Shown here piece after piece: positions 17,581-27,522 of a stretch of 64,000 nt of DNA; position 1 is the first letter of the stretch; the number at the start of each line of letters is the position of its first letter. The DNA is taken from the NCBI RefSeq assembly GCF_001908725.1, contig NZ_CP018725.1:1550001-1614000 (forward strand). The letters are read 5' to 3'. Made by a program: the position numbers and the translations under genes. The DNA comes from Xanthomonas vesicatoria ATCC 35937 (GTDB lineage: Bacteria > Pseudomonadota > Gammaproteobacteria > Xanthomonadales > Xanthomonadaceae). The notes beneath the pieces were generated by a model that was not told the origin of the DNA, made no database searches, and was given only the letters and a program-made list of their open reading frames with translations.

Positions 17581-18867
17581 TCACGCCCCCTGCAGCGCCT
17601 GCTCCAGATCCGCCAGCAGATCATCGATATGTTCGATCCCGATCGACAACCGCACGGTGTCTTCGCTGACGCCGGCATGCTCCAGCTCGGCCGGACCGAG
17701 CTGGCGATGCGTGGTGGACGCCGGGTGCGTCGCCAGCGATTTGGCATCGCCGATGTTGACCAGCCGCGTGAACAGCTGCAGCGCATCCAGAAACCGTGCC
17801 CCCGCCGCGCGCGCGCCGGGCAACCCGAAAGTCAGCACGCCAGAGCCATGCCCGCCCAGATACTTCTGCGCCAGCGCATGCTCGGGGTGATCTGGCAACG
17901 CGGCGTAATTGACCCAGGCCACCCGCGCATGCTGCTGCAGGTAGCGGGCAATCGCCAACGTATTCGCATTGATGCGCTCCATCCGCAGCGGCAATGTTTC
18001 GATACCTTGCAGGATCAGGAACGCATTGAACGGCGACAACGCCGCACCGGTGTTGCGCAACGGCACGACCCGTGCGCGGCCGATATAGGCGGCCTCGCCC
18101 AACGCTTCGGTATACACCACGCCGTGGTAGCTCGCGTCCGGCTCGTTGAGACGCGGGAACCGTACCTTGTGCTCTGCCCACGGAAAGCGCCCGCTGTCCA
18201 CGATCGCCCCGCCGATGCTGTTGCCATGCCCGCCGAGGTATTTGGTCAGCGAATGCACCACGATGTCGGCGCCGAAGTCGATCGGCCGCAGCAGCGACGG
18301 CGTGGCCACGGTGTTGTCCACGATCAACGGCACACCGTGCGCATGCGCCACCGCCGCCACGGCTTCAATGTCGGTGATATTGCCGCGCGGGTTGCCGATC
18401 GACTCGACGAACACCGCCTTGGTGCGGTCGTCGATCAGACCGGCAAACGCCTGCGGGTCGCGATAGTCGGCAAACCGCGTGCTGATGCCGAACTGCGGCA
18501 GCGTATGCGCGAACAGATTGTAGGTACCGCCATACAACGCACTGGACGAGACGATGTTGTCGCCCACCTCGGCGATGGTCTGGATGGCGTAGGTCACCGC
18601 CGCCTGCCCCGACGCCAGCGCCAGTGCACCGATGCCGCCTTCCAGCGCCGCCACGCGCTGCTCCAGCACATCGTTGGTCGGGTTCATGATGCGGCTGTAG
18701 ATATTGCCCTGCACCTTGAGGTCGAACAGATCCGCGCCGTGCTGGGTGTCGTCGAAGGCGTAGGCCACGGTCTGGTAAATCGGCACCGCCACCGCGCGCG
18801 TGGTGGGATCGGGACGATAGCCCCCATGTACGGCGATGGTTTCGGGTTTCCACTGCGGATCGGTCAT
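17581..18867 (-). CDS. O-acetylhomoserine aminocarboxypropyltransferase/cysteine synthase family (MetY-like)
   Basis: A 428-residue Cys/Met-metabolism PLP enzyme. It begins TIAVHGGYRPDPTTRAVAVP as in O-acetylhomoserine sulfhydrylases. It has the YSRIMNPTNDVLEQRVAALE block, SSSALYGGTYNLF, VDNTVATP and the PLP lysine in HSLTKYLGGHG, and ends with the C-terminal GDAKSLATHPASTTH substrate loop. The length and the insertion after the lysine fit MetY better than the shorter cystathionine gamma-synthase. It would make homocysteine from O-acetylhomoserine and sulfide. The ATG at 18867 follows spacing and family N-termini; the upstream in-frame extension looks non-coding. Confidence 0.88.
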   Translation of the reverse strand: MTDPQWKPETIAVHGGYRPDPTTRAVAVPIYQTVAYAFDDTQHGADLFDLKVQGNIYSRIMNPTNDVLEQRVAALEGGIGALALASGQAAVTYAIQTIAEVGDNIVSSSALYGGTYNLFAHTLPQFGISTRFADYRDPQAFAGLIDDRTKAVFVESIGNPRGNITDIEAVAAVAHAHGVPLIVDNTVATPSLLRPIDFGADIVVHSLTKYLGGHGNSIGGAIVDSGRFPWAEHKVRFPRLNEPDASYHGVVYTEALGEAAYIGRARVVPLRNTGAALSPFNAFLILQGIETLPLRMERINANTLAIARYLQQHARVAWVNYAALPDHPEHALAQKYLGGHGSGVLTFGLPGARAAGARFLDALQLFTRLVNIGDAKSLATHPASTTHRQLGPAELEHAGVSEDTVRLSIGIEHIDDLLADLEQALQGA

Positions 18868-19000
18868 GGCGCGGCTCGCTCTCGGAAAGAAGGCCGACCA
18901 TAGCCGGGACCGCCGCGTCCTCCTCCAAAGCAGCGGTGATGACCTCATGCCACCGCGTTGTAAGCACACGTGATGCGCCGCGTACGTGCCCCACATGTAA

Positions 19001-19026
19001 ACGGGCACTCCCTAAGCAGTGCCCGT
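19001..19026 (-). terminator. hairpin after clpB, terminator-like
   Basis: A perfect 9-bp inverted repeat (ACGGGCACT / AGTGCCCGT) with an 8-nt loop lies 66 bp past the clpB stop and before the next minus-strand gene. On the minus strand it is followed by TTTACATG, so the T tract is short and termination may be partial. A third half-copy, GTGCCCGT, lies just beyond at about 19036-19043. Confidence 0.6.
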
Positions 19027-19091
19027 CTATAAAGTGCCCGTTTGATGCATCAACCGTCTGCGCCGCTGCGACGCATTTCCATGACCAACTT

Positions 19092-21677
19092 TCAGCCCTT
19101 GGTAAACGCAAGCCGCCCGCCTTCGCTGCGTACACGCACGGTGTCGCCGCTGAGGTAGTGGCCGGACAAAATCTGCTGGGCCAGCGGATTTTCCACCTGC
19201 GACTGGATCGCACGCTTGAGCGGGCGCGCGCCATACACCGGGTCGAAACCGACATTGCCGAGCAATTCCAGCGCGGCATCGTCCAGGTCCAGCTTCAAGC
19301 CGCGCTCGGACAGGCGTTTTTCCAGCCCATGCAACTGGATGCGCGCGATCGACTTGATCTGCGCCTTGTCCAGCGGATGGAACACCACGATGTCGTCGAG
19401 CCGGTTGATGAACTCCGGACGGAAATGCGCCTGCACCACGCCCATCACCGCCGCCTTCATCTGCGTATAGGCCTCGGCGCTGTCATCGCCTGACAGTTCC
19501 TGGATCTGGTGCGAGCCCAGGTTGGAGGTCATCACGATGACGGTATTGCGGAAGTCCACGGTGCGGCCCTGGCCATCGGTCAGGCGGCCGTCGTCGAGCA
19601 CCTGCAGCAGGATGTTGAAGACATCGGCATGCGCCTTTTCCACCTCGTCCAGCAGGATCAACGAATACGGGCGCCGCCGCACCGCCTCGGTCAAATAGCC
19701 GCCCTCCTCGTAGCCCACATAGCCCGGAGGCGCACCGATCAGCCGCGAGACCGAATGCTTCTCCATGAACTCGCTCATGTCGATGCGGATCATCGCTTCG
19801 GTACTGTCGAACAGGAAGTCCGCCAGCGCCTTGCACAACTCGGTCTTGCCCACGCCGGTCGGGCCGAGGAACAGGAACGATCCGCTCGGGCGATTGGGAT
19901 CGGACAGGCCAGCGCGCGAACGACGTACTGCATCGGACACCACCTTGATCGCCTCGTTCTGGCCGACCACACGGTGATGCAACTCGTCTTCCATGCGCAG
20001 CAGTTTGTCGCGCTCGCCCTCGAGCATCTTGTTGACCGGAATACCGGTCCAGCGCGACACCACCTCGGCGATTTCCTCGGCGGTCACGCGGTCCTGCACC
20101 AGCTTGAAGTCGTGGTGCTCCACTTCATTGGCCAGCAGCATCTGCTTTTCCAGTTGCGGCAGCACGCCGTACTGGATCTCGCTCATCTTGGCGTAGTCCT
20201 GGCGCCGTTGCGCCGCTTCCAGCTCCAGCTTGGCGTGCTCGATCTGCTCCTTGACCTTGGTGGTGCCCTGCAGCGCGGCCTTTTCCGACTTCCACACCTC
20301 GTTGAGGTCGGAGAACTCGCGCTCCAGCTTGTCGATATCGGTTTCCAGATCGGCCAGACGCTGCCGCGAGGCCTCGTCTTTTTCCTTCTTCAGCATCTCG
20401 CGCTGGATCTTGAGCTGAATCAAGCGGCGCTCTAGGCGATCGAGCTCCTCCGGCTTGGAGTCGATCTCCATGCGGATGCGCGATGCGGCCTCGTCCATCA
20501 GGTCGATGGCTTTATCCGGCAACTGGCGGTCGGTGATGTAGCGGTTGGACAAGGTGGCCGCCGCCACGATCGCCGGGTCGGTGATTTCCACGCCGTGATG
20601 CACCGCGTAGCGCTCCTTCAGCCCACGCAGGATCGCGATGGTGTCCTCCACCGTCGGCTCGCCCACAAAGACTTTTTGGAAGCGACGCTCCAACGCCGCG
20701 TCCTTTTCGATGTACTTGCGGTACTCGTCCAGCGTGGTGGCACCGATGCAATGCAGCTCGCCGCGCGCCAGCGCCGGCTTGAGCATGTTGCCGGCATCCA
20801 TCGCGCCATCGGCCTTGCCCGCGCCCACCATGGTGTGCAGCTCGTCGATGAACAGGATGATCTGGCCTTCGTTCTTGGACAGGTCGCTGAGCACCGCTTT
20901 GAGGCGTTCTTCGAACTCGCCACGGAACTTGGCACCGGCAATCAACGCGCCCATGTCCAGCGACAGCACGCGCTTGCCGCGCAGGCCTTCGGGCACCTCA
21001 CCGTTGATGATGCGCTGGGCCAGGCCTTCGACAATGGCGGTCTTGCCCACGCCGGGCTCGCCGATCAGCACCGGGTTGTTCTTGGTGCGCCGCTGCAGCA
21101 CCTGGATGGTGCGGCGGATTTCTTCATCGCGCCCGATCACCGGATCGAGCTTGCCGCTCTCGGCGCGCGCAGTGAGATCGATGGTGTATTTCTCCAGCGC
21201 CTGGCGCTGTTCCTCGGCATTTTCCGATTGCACGGTTTCGCCGCCGCGCAGCTTGTCGATGGCCGCCTCGATCTTCTTCTTGTCGCCACCGGCCGCGCGC
21301 AGTGCCACGCCCAGCGGGCTGGCATCGTCGGCAGCGGCCAGCACAAACCACTCGCTGGCGATGAAGGCATCGCCGTGCTGCTGGGCGAGTTTGTCGGTCT
21401 GGTTGAGCAGGCGATTGAGATCGTTGCCGATCGACAGGTTGCCTTCCTGGCCGGATACCTTGGGCAGCGTGTCCAGCGCCTCGCCGAGCCGCTCGCGCAG
21501 CGACGGCACGTTGACGCCGGCTTGCGACAGCAACGGGCGCGTGCTGCCGCCGCTCTGGTCCAGCAGCGCGGCCAGCACGTGCACCGGTTCGATGATGTTG
21601 TGGTCGCGGCCTACGGCCAGCGACTGTGCGTCGGCCAATGCCTGCTGGAACCGCGAGGTGAGCTTGTCCATCCGCAT
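19092..21677 (-). CDS. clpB: ATP-dependent disaggregase ClpB
   Basis: An 861-residue Hsp100 chaperone that cooperates with DnaK to extract proteins from aggregates in the cytosol. The N domain begins [20 protein letters not shown], very close to E. coli ClpB. Two AAA+ modules carry Walker A motifs GEPGVGKT and GPTGVGKT with Walker B LFIDELH and [10 protein letters not shown] coiled-coil M domain ([20 protein letters not shown] region) separates them, which distinguishes it from ClpA and ClpC. The ATG at 21677 has an AGAGGAT ribosome binding site. A heat-shock-type promoter lies 48-75 bp upstream. Confidence 0.97.
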   Translation of the reverse strand: MRMDKLTSRFQQALADAQSLAVGRDHNIIEPVHVLAALLDQSGGSTRPLLSQAGVNVPSLRERLGEALDTLPKVSGQEGNLSIGNDLNRLLNQTDKLAQQHGDAFIASEWFVLAAADDASPLGVALRAAGGDKKKIEAAIDKLRGGETVQSENAEEQRQALEKYTIDLTARAESGKLDPVIGRDEEIRRTIQVLQRRTKNNPVLIGEPGVGKTAIVEGLAQRIINGEVPEGLRGKRVLSLDMGALIAGAKFRGEFEERLKAVLSDLSKNEGQIILFIDELHTMVGAGKADGAMDAGNMLKPALARGELHCIGATTLDEYRKYIEKDAALERRFQKVFVGEPTVEDTIAILRGLKERYAVHHGVEITDPAIVAAATLSNRYITDRQLPDKAIDLMDEAASRIRMEIDSKPEELDRLERRLIQLKIQREMLKKEKDEASRQRLADLETDIDKLEREFSDLNEVWKSEKAALQGTTKVKEQIEHAKLELEAAQRRQDYAKMSEIQYGVLPQLEKQMLLANEVEHHDFKLVQDRVTAEEIAEVVSRWTGIPVNKMLEGERDKLLRMEDELHHRVVGQNEAIKVVSDAVRRSRAGLSDPNRPSGSFLFLGPTGVGKTELCKALADFLFDSTEAMIRIDMSEFMEKHSVSRLIGAPPGYVGYEEGGYLTEAVRRRPYSLILLDEVEKAHADVFNILLQVLDDGRLTDGQGRTVDFRNTVIVMTSNLGSHQIQELSGDDSAEAYTQMKAAVMGVVQAHFRPEFINRLDDIVVFHPLDKAQIKSIARIQLHGLEKRLSERGLKLDLDDAALELLGNVGFDPVYGARPLKRAIQSQVENPLAQQILSGHYLSGDTVRVRSEGGRLAFTKG

Positions 21678-21724
21678 GGGGTAATCCTCTGAACAGGTGG
21701 CCGGCGATGCCGGCGATACCGTGC

Positions 21725-21752
21725 AGATGCGGTTGCCAAACGGGGTTTCAAG
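21725..21752 (-). promoter_or_regulatory. putative sigma-32 promoter of clpB
   Basis: On the minus strand CTTGAAA (21752-21746) is separated by 13 nt from CCGCATCT (21732-21725), close to the heat-shock consensus CTTGAAA-N11-16-CCCCATNT. The -10 lies about 47 nt before the clpB start. ClpB is a classical RpoH target, which supports the match. It was found by eye only. Confidence 0.7.
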
Positions 21753-22035
21753 GTTCGAGCGACACGCAAGCGGCGGGCCAACGCCGGCGAGACCGCCTTG
21801 TGCGGCCCTGCATACGGAGCACTGCGGTGGCTGCGCGCCCGGTCACTCGACGACCACCGCGACCGCCGGAGCGCCAGACGATGCGCCGCAATGGCACTGC
21901 CTGCTGCAATGCGCCGCCACCACTGGCGATGCCCTGCCCCGCATCGGCCTGCGCGGCCGCTGCGGCTACGCCAGCCTGCGGGGAGCCGAGCAGACGCGAC
22001 AGCACAAGCACGGCCTCCACAGCGATAATGCGCGG
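21753..22035. other. upstream part of the clpB/GIY-YIG intergenic region
   Basis: The interval between clpB and the GIY-YIG gene totals 358 bp (21678-22035). Besides the heat-shock promoter at 21725-21752 nothing further was recognised. Open frames on both strands are arginine-rich shadows, and no hairpin with a T tract was seen. Confidence 0.5.
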
Positions 22036-22344
22036 ATGGATGCACCAAAGCCCTGGTATCTCTACCTGCTGCAATGTCGCAATGGCAGCTATTACGCTGG
22101 GATCACCAACGATCTGGAGCGACGGTTCCAGGCGCATGTACGCGGCACCGGCGCGCGCTACACGCGGGCCAATCCGCCGCTGCACATCCTCGCAAGCCAC
22201 CCCTATCCCGACCGCGCCACCGCCTCGCGTGCGGAGTGCGCACTCAAGCGTCAGCCGCGTGCGCGCAAGCTGGCCTGGCTGCTGGCGCAGCCGCCCTACA
22301 GCGCCGGGTCACACACTGCTGACACCCCGATCACGCCCGCCTAG
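22036..22344 (+). CDS. GIY-YIG nuclease family protein (UPF0213/YhbQ-like)
   Basis: A 102-residue stand-alone GIY-YIG domain. The signature appears as YLYLLQC...YYAGIT (residues about 8-22), followed by [19 protein letters not shown], with the arginine of the active site, and a late [17 protein letters not shown]. Small proteins of this type are widespread and poorly characterised; some act on nucleic acids in vitro. The ATG at 22036 gives the family length. No strong ribosome binding site was seen, and the next gene is 46 bp downstream. Confidence 0.85.
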   Translation: MDAPKPWYLYLLQCRNGSYYAGITNDLERRFQAHVRGTGARYTRANPPLHILASHPYPDRATASRAECALKRQPRARKLAWLLAQPPYSAGSHTADTPITPA

Positions 22345-22390
22345 CCGCCCACTTCCTACGCTGCAGCGCCACTCGACAGCGGAGCAGCGC

Positions 22391-23098
22391 ATGCACTATC
22401 AGCTCTATTACTGGACCGGCCTGCAAGGCCGTGGCGAATTCGTACGCCTGGCACTGGAAGATGCCGGCGCCAGCTACACCGACGTGGCGCGCGTCGACGG
22501 CGACGAGGTCATGACCGCCTTCCTCGAAGGCAAGCACGCTGGTGCACACCCATTCGCGCCGCCGTTTCTGCGTGCGGGCGAGCTGGTGATCGCGCAGGTG
22601 GCAGCCATCCTGCATGCCATTGGCCCGCAATTGGAGCTGGTACCGGATGCAGAGGCGCAGCGCCTGCAGGCACTGCAATTGCAACTGACCATCGCAGACC
22701 TGGTGGCAGAAGTGCACGACACCCATCACCCGATCGGCGTGGGGCTGTACTACGAAGATCAAAAGGCAGAAGCGGCCAAACGCGCCCAGGATCTGCGCGA
22801 CAACCGGCTACCCAAGTTCCTGGGCTACTTCGAGCAGGTACTGCAGCAGGCCGGCGGTCTGCACGTGCTTGGCAGCCATTCCTACGTGGACCTGTCGCTG
22901 TTTCAGCTGGTCAGCGGCCTGGAATATATGTTCCCCAAGCGCATGGCGACGCTGTCGGGGGAGTTGCCGGGGCTGAAAGCCCTGCAGCAGCGCGTGACCG
23001 AGCGCCCGCGCATCGCCGCTTATCTCGCATCCGAGCGCCGGGTGGCGTTCAACACCAACGGCATCTTCCGCCATTATCCGGAGCTGGACGCCGCGTAG
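22391..23098 (+). CDS. glutathione S-transferase family protein
   Basis: A 235-residue two-domain protein. The N-terminal thioredoxin-like half begins YQLYYWTGLQGRGEFVRLAL (as in sigma/alpha-like GSTs, with the catalytic Tyr region at residues 3-7). It continues to FLRAGELVIAQVAAIL where the cis-Pro/GSH gamma-glutamyl site is expected. The C-terminal helical half has LGYFEQVLQQAGG and the N-capping box region HSYVDLSLFQLVSGLEYMF. It probably conjugates glutathione to an unknown electrophile in the cytosol. The start has a weak GGAG at 22381. Confidence 0.88.
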   Translation: MHYQLYYWTGLQGRGEFVRLALEDAGASYTDVARVDGDEVMTAFLEGKHAGAHPFAPPFLRAGELVIAQVAAILHAIGPQLELVPDAEAQRLQALQLQLTIADLVAEVHDTHHPIGVGLYYEDQKAEAAKRAQDLRDNRLPKFLGYFEQVLQQAGGLHVLGSHSYVDLSLFQLVSGLEYMFPKRMATLSGELPGLKALQQRVTERPRIAAYLASERRVAFNTNGIFRHYPELDAA

Positions 23099-23306
23099 GC
23101 CACGCTACCGGCAGCACGCAACGCGCGTGTGCCGGTAGCTGCAGCGCGTGCTCACCGCGCAGCCCATGCGTGCAAGTCGCCTTCGCTGCACAGTCGGTTA
23201 TGTCGTGACCACCCATGTGATTCAGCATCGTCGCGTGTTCCCGGATATCGCAGCTGCAAGGCCGCACTGATGCGGCCTTGATCGCGACACAGTCGAACCG
23301 CCAGCC

Positions 23307-24125
23307 TCAACGCGACTGCAACAGCGCCGCGCGAATGGCCTGCAACTGCGCCTTCACTGCGGCCGCCTGGGTCGGCCCCAGCCGCAATAGTGCCTTCTGC
23401 CCGACCGACGCAGCTTCCAGTGCGGGATCGGCAAAAAGATAGCGGCCACGCGCATCGCGCACGACGGCGATCGGCTGGTTAGGCTCCGGCGTGCGCAGCA
23501 GATGATCGATCACATCGATCACGCGGTCGTTGAAGTACCGGTCCGGCGCGCCCAGGTTGGCGTAGGCCTGCTGAAACAAAGGGTAGAAGCGCACATAGCT
23601 CCTCACCAGCGCCTGCGCATCCACGCTGGTGAACGCGGCGACATACGGCGCATAGCGCGCGGCGTTGGCCTGGTCGATCACGCTGCGATCGGCCACGCTC
23701 GACACCTGCAGTTCGCCCGGTACCGCCTGCAGTACCGACGCGCGGCGGCTCATGCTGGGTTGGGTGAGGTTATCGACCATCACCACCACGCGCTCGATCA
23801 AATGCGCGCGCAGCACGATCGACAACGCCTCGTCTTGCTGCACCAGGTCCAGCAGCGCCTGCCATGCGGCAGCGTCGCTCTGTGCCAACGCGGGAATCGC
23901 CGCATCCGCGGCATCGGCCGATGGCGTCTGCACCGGATGACGCGGCCCGGCGGGTGCAGGCGGTGACGGGGCGACAGCGGCAGCCACCGCGCTCGCGGTC
24001 TGGCTGATCGGCGTAGGTACCGCGCCAGATGGATCGGAGGGCCCGCGGAACAGCCACCAGGCGGCGCCGGCAATGAGCGGTACGGCCAACAGCCATGGCC
24101 AGCGCGACGACTTGCTTTGCATCAT
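23307..24125 (-). CDS. DUF3014-family membrane-anchored protein
   Basis: A 272-residue protein with a single N-terminal membrane anchor (WPWLLAVPLIAGAAWWLF, about 9-26), a Pro/Ala-rich linker to about residue 75, and a conserved periplasmic domain. The blocks SYVRFYPLFQQAYANLGAP and FNDRVIDVIDHLL are those of DUF3014 proteins common in Gammaproteobacteria. The function is unknown. The start is one of two adjacent ATGs (24125 or 24122). It stands alone, with 208 and 258 bp of non-coding sequence on its two sides. Confidence 0.82.
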   Translation of the reverse strand: MMQSKSSRWPWLLAVPLIAGAAWWLFRGPSDPSGAVPTPISQTASAVAAAVAPSPPAPAGPRHPVQTPSADAADAAIPALAQSDAAAWQALLDLVQQDEALSIVLRAHLIERVVVMVDNLTQPSMSRRASVLQAVPGELQVSSVADRSVIDQANAARYAPYVAAFTSVDAQALVRSYVRFYPLFQQAYANLGAPDRYFNDRVIDVIDHLLRTPEPNQPIAVVRDARGRYLFADPALEAASVGQKALLRLGPTQAAAVKAQLQAIRAALLQSR

Positions 24126-24383
24126 GGAACTCCTGACATCGACAACATCCAGGGTGTGACCATGAGATGGTGCGGTGGTTCCATCAATGTGAGGCCACCG
24201 CGTATTCATCAAACGGGCATGCGTTATCAGCCGGTGCGGTGTCATGCGCGCACGCGGCGCAAAGGCATAATCAGCACGACCTGCATGCAGGAGATGCATG
24301 CACCCGCCGCGCCAACGACGGGCCCAAGCAGCAGTACGAAACAGTACCTTTCTGAAGCGCTGCGCCTCACACGCAGGCCGCGC

Positions 24384-25553
24384 TCAATTGTCGAAATTCA
24401 ACCGTGCACTCACCCAGGCCGCCACGATCGCCGCTGCCGCCTGATCGGCCTGTGTCGCGGGCAGCTTCTTTTCGCGTACCAGCCACGCAGCGGTGTCCGC
24501 GCGCACCTTTGGCAACAATGCGCGTACCGCCTTGCGGTCTGCGGCCGGCCATTCGCCGTCATCACCGTCCCATGCCGCGATGGCCTTGTCCGGATCATCG
24601 CCGTAGCGCTTGCGCAATGCCGGTTGCAGGTACAACAGCGGCGACACCGAGGCGCGCAGCGCAATCACGTTCCACTCGGCATAGCTTGCATAGCGAATGG
24701 TGCCGGCGTCCTTGCTCAATGCCTCGATCAAGGACGCGAAGCCATCGTCCAGCTGCTTCCAGCTGGCCAGCGCAAACAACTCGCCCGGCGGCTCGCACAC
24801 TGGGGCAAACGAGTCGCGCGTGGACCCATACAGCGGCCCGAACGCCTCGTACGCGGGCTCACCCACCTCCGCGAAAATAAAGCAGTGCACGTAGGGCCGA
24901 TCGCCGCTGCGGTCTCGCTCGATCCACATGCGCAGTAGCGTGAGCACGCGTTCCTGCTGTGACGTTGCAGGCGCGCCGGCAGCGTCATCCAGCAACGACG
25001 CCGCAAAGTCGTCGTCCTTGCGCAGCGCCTTGCGCGCACTGCCGAACCGCGCGTTGGCCAACGCGGCATCCACGCCGGCGGCGGGCACGAACTGATGCAG
25101 ATACGCCAACCATGCCGATGCCAGCGGTGCGTCGTAGGCCTGCAGCTGCTTCGCGGCCTCGGCAGGCTTGCCGGGGATGCTGGCGATGATGCGATCCAGC
25201 GCCTGTTGTTGTGTGGTGAGCGCTTTGGCCAGCACATCGGCTCTGGCGGTGAGGCTGCGTTGCAGGCAGTCGTCCGGCTTGGCGTCCTGCGCGCAGGCGT
25301 TGCGCTGGCGCAGCCAGGCGCCTTGTTGCTCGCGCACGCCAGTCACCGCAGCGCGCGGCGTCGTTTGCACCAGTGCCTGGTAGCTTTCGTCCAGTTGATC
25401 GTCCAGCAGACCGAGTGCGGGCACCGCGCAGATGCGTTGTTCTACCGGCGTACTGGCCTGTTTGCAGTCGAATGACGCCGCTCCCGCACCGCTGGCGCTC
25501 AGCACCAGCGCGCTGCCAAGCAGCAGCCGAACCACATGCGCGTGATGTTTCAT
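24384..25553 (-). CDS. secreted protein with N-terminal LprI-like (DUF1311) domain
   Basis: A 389-residue exported protein. It has a signal peptide (MKHHAHVVRLLLGSALVLSA..., cleavage near GAGAA). A DUF1311/LprI-type region follows with FDCKQASTPVEQRICAVPAL, LDESYQALVQ and QGAWLRQRNACAQD and its paired cysteines. LprI-type domains include lysozyme inhibitors; the long C-terminal part of about 290 residues is not recognised. The ATG overlaps the stop of the upstream permease gene (ATGA, 25550-25553), an unusual pairing of a periplasmic protein with a permease. Confidence 0.78.
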   Translation of the reverse strand: MKHHAHVVRLLLGSALVLSASGAGAASFDCKQASTPVEQRICAVPALGLLDDQLDESYQALVQTTPRAAVTGVREQQGAWLRQRNACAQDAKPDDCLQRSLTARADVLAKALTTQQQALDRIIASIPGKPAEAAKQLQAYDAPLASAWLAYLHQFVPAAGVDAALANARFGSARKALRKDDDFAASLLDDAAGAPATSQQERVLTLLRMWIERDRSGDRPYVHCFIFAEVGEPAYEAFGPLYGSTRDSFAPVCEPPGELFALASWKQLDDGFASLIEALSKDAGTIRYASYAEWNVIALRASVSPLLYLQPALRKRYGDDPDKAIAAWDGDDGEWPAADRKAVRALLPKVRADTAAWLVREKKLPATQADQAAAAIVAAWVSARLNFDN

Positions 25554-27151
25554 TGCACGGCCTCCTTGCGTGCCGGCAGCAGCGACAACAACAGCAACGT
25601 CAACGCCAGCGCGACATAGGCGCCGACGAATTGCCAGCTGATCACGCGCGCAAGACCTTGCAGCGACCACGGCAGGTAGATGCCGCCACGCGGGTCCACC
25701 GAGTGGATCAGGCCGAACAGCGTCAAGCCTGCAGCGACCAGCAAGAACACCGCACCGCGGCGCAGCCGGCCATCGATCATCGCCGTCACGGTGGCGATCC
25801 ACAGCATCGCGGTGATGATGAACCCATTGCCCAGCGCGAAGATCACCGCCAGTTCCGGCAGGCCATGGCCGTCCAATTGCGTGGTCAACGCAGCCAGTTG
25901 CTCCGGGGCGATCCAGCCCGGCGCCTTGATCGTCAGCAGGTACGCCACCGACGGTAGAAACCCCAGCACCATCGCGCCGGCATGCTGCCGGGGCGTGGCC
26001 TGAAACGCCTGTGTGGTGATGTCGATCGAGACGTACACGATGATCGGCGCCAGCACGGCCAGGGGCAGCCATTGCACCAGACCCGAAATCACGCCCAGCA
26101 TGCCGCCGATACCGACGAACACACCCGTCAGCAGCGTATAGCCGGTGCGTGCGCCCATGTGCTTGTATGCGGGCTGGCCGATGTAGGGCGTGGTCTGCGC
26201 CACGCCGCCGCACACGCCGGCCACCAGCGTCGCGAGTGCTTCCACCAGCAGGATGTCACGGGTGCGGTAATCGTCGCCGGCTGCGCGCGCGCTCTCGCTG
26301 ACATTGATGCCCCCTACCACCATCAACAGGCCGAACGGCAGCAGCAGCGGCAGGTACGCCACCGTGGCCGGCAATCCTTCGATAAAGCCCAGATTCGGCA
26401 ACGGCAGCACGATCTGCGGTGGGGTCCACGCCGGCACTGTGAAGCCCGGCGCACCCAATCCCGCCAGGCCAAGCCCGTAATACAGCGCCGTGCCGATCAC
26501 GAACGCCACCAGTACGCCCGGCAATTTGGTCGGCAGGCGGCCCTTGGCCAACAGCACATACAGCAGCAAGCCCAGGGTGACGAATCCGGCGACCGGCGAA
26601 CGCAAGGTTTCCAGCAACGGCAACAGGCCCATCAGCACTAGCGCGATGCCGGCGATCGACCCGAGCAAGGCGGCGCGCGGCAACGCGCGCGTCACCGCCT
26701 CGCCGACGAACGACAGCACCAGCTTGAGCAGGCCCATCACCACCAGTGCGGCCATGCCCAGTTTCCAGGTGGCCAGTGCGGCCGCCTGCGGATCCAGCCC
26801 TTGCGCCTTGAAGCCGGCAAACGCCGGGCCCAGCACCAACAAGGCCATGCCGATGCTGGTCGGCGCGTCCAGGCCCAACGGCATCGCGGTGACGTCGTCG
26901 CGCCCGGTGCGTGCAGCCAGCCGTCGCGCCATCAAGGTGTAGAGCAGGTTGCCCACCAGCACGCCGAACGCGGTACCCGGGAACATGCGCCCGAACACCA
27001 CCTCGGCGGGAAACTGGAAGATGCCCACCAGCGCCATCGCGATGAAGCCTAGGATGGACAGATTGTCGACGACCAGGCCGAAGAAACCATTGAGGTCGCC
27101 GGCGACGAACCAGCGCGGCGGAGCCGCAGGACGCGAAGAGGGAGCGGACAT
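25550..27151 (-). CDS. NCS2/AzgA-like purine permease family protein
   Basis: A 533-residue transporter with 12 or more hydrophobic segments. FVAGDLNGFFGLVVDNLSIL at the N-terminus, DVTAMPLGLDAPTSIG, and the block GGVAQTTPYIGQPAYK followed by GARTGYTLLTG correspond to the NCS2 group related to AzgA guanine/hypoxanthine permeases. Conserved acidic residues in these membrane segments would contact a nucleobase. The substrate is not certain; some family members carry sulfate or other anions. The ATG at 27151 was preferred; an in-frame ATG at 27265 would add a non-membrane, Cys/Pro-rich extension. Confidence 0.75.
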   Translation of the reverse strand: MSAPSSRPAAPPRWFVAGDLNGFFGLVVDNLSILGFIAMALVGIFQFPAEVVFGRMFPGTAFGVLVGNLLYTLMARRLAARTGRDDVTAMPLGLDAPTSIGMALLVLGPAFAGFKAQGLDPQAAALATWKLGMAALVVMGLLKLVLSFVGEAVTRALPRAALLGSIAGIALVLMGLLPLLETLRSPVAGFVTLGLLLYVLLAKGRLPTKLPGVLVAFVIGTALYYGLGLAGLGAPGFTVPAWTPPQIVLPLPNLGFIEGLPATVAYLPLLLPFGLLMVVGGINVSESARAAGDDYRTRDILLVEALATLVAGVCGGVAQTTPYIGQPAYKHMGARTGYTLLTGVFVGIGGMLGVISGLVQWLPLAVLAPIIVYVSIDITTQAFQATPRQHAGAMVLGFLPSVAYLLTIKAPGWIAPEQLAALTTQLDGHGLPELAVIFALGNGFIITAMLWIATVTAMIDGRLRRGAVFLLVAAGLTLFGLIHSVDPRGGIYLPWSLQGLARVISWQFVGAYVALALTLLLLSLLPARKEAVQ

Positions 27152-27522
27152 GGAGGTCTGCAAGACATGGGGACAGGCGATGGTAGCCGCTGCTTGGCAC
27201 AGGTGACAGCGAACCGGTGAAACGGGGTGTTGGCGCGCATGGGATGGGAGAAGGGCCATCGGCAAGCGCTTACGCGCCTGGCTTCAGCGCTACGGAGCGC
27301 GACAAGGCGGCACGCGCATCGCCAGCACTGGGGCGTGGCCTACGCGCGAGCACTGCCATCCAACCGACAGATCACCTCTCCGAGGCAGCGGCAAGGCGAC
27401 TACCTGCGATGCCCCGCAACGGGTCCGCAGGGCCGATTCAATACATCGGCCGCACCACTTGCCAATCGAATCAGCGCTTGCTGGCCGATGTCCCTGGAGC
27501 CGCCGGCCAATCGACCCAGCTC
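27152..27522. other. 371-bp intergenic region, nothing recognised
   Basis: This is the space between the permease start and the stop of the next minus-strand gene. It has several frames without stop codons but none with a ribosome binding site or protein-like composition. No terminator hairpin with a T tract and no repeat family was seen. Confidence 0.4.

Noticed and set aside
18868..19000. Search for a SAM or SAH riboswitch upstream of the MetY-like gene
   Set aside because: No ordered conserved blocks of those aptamers were seen; only the clpB hairpin lies nearby.
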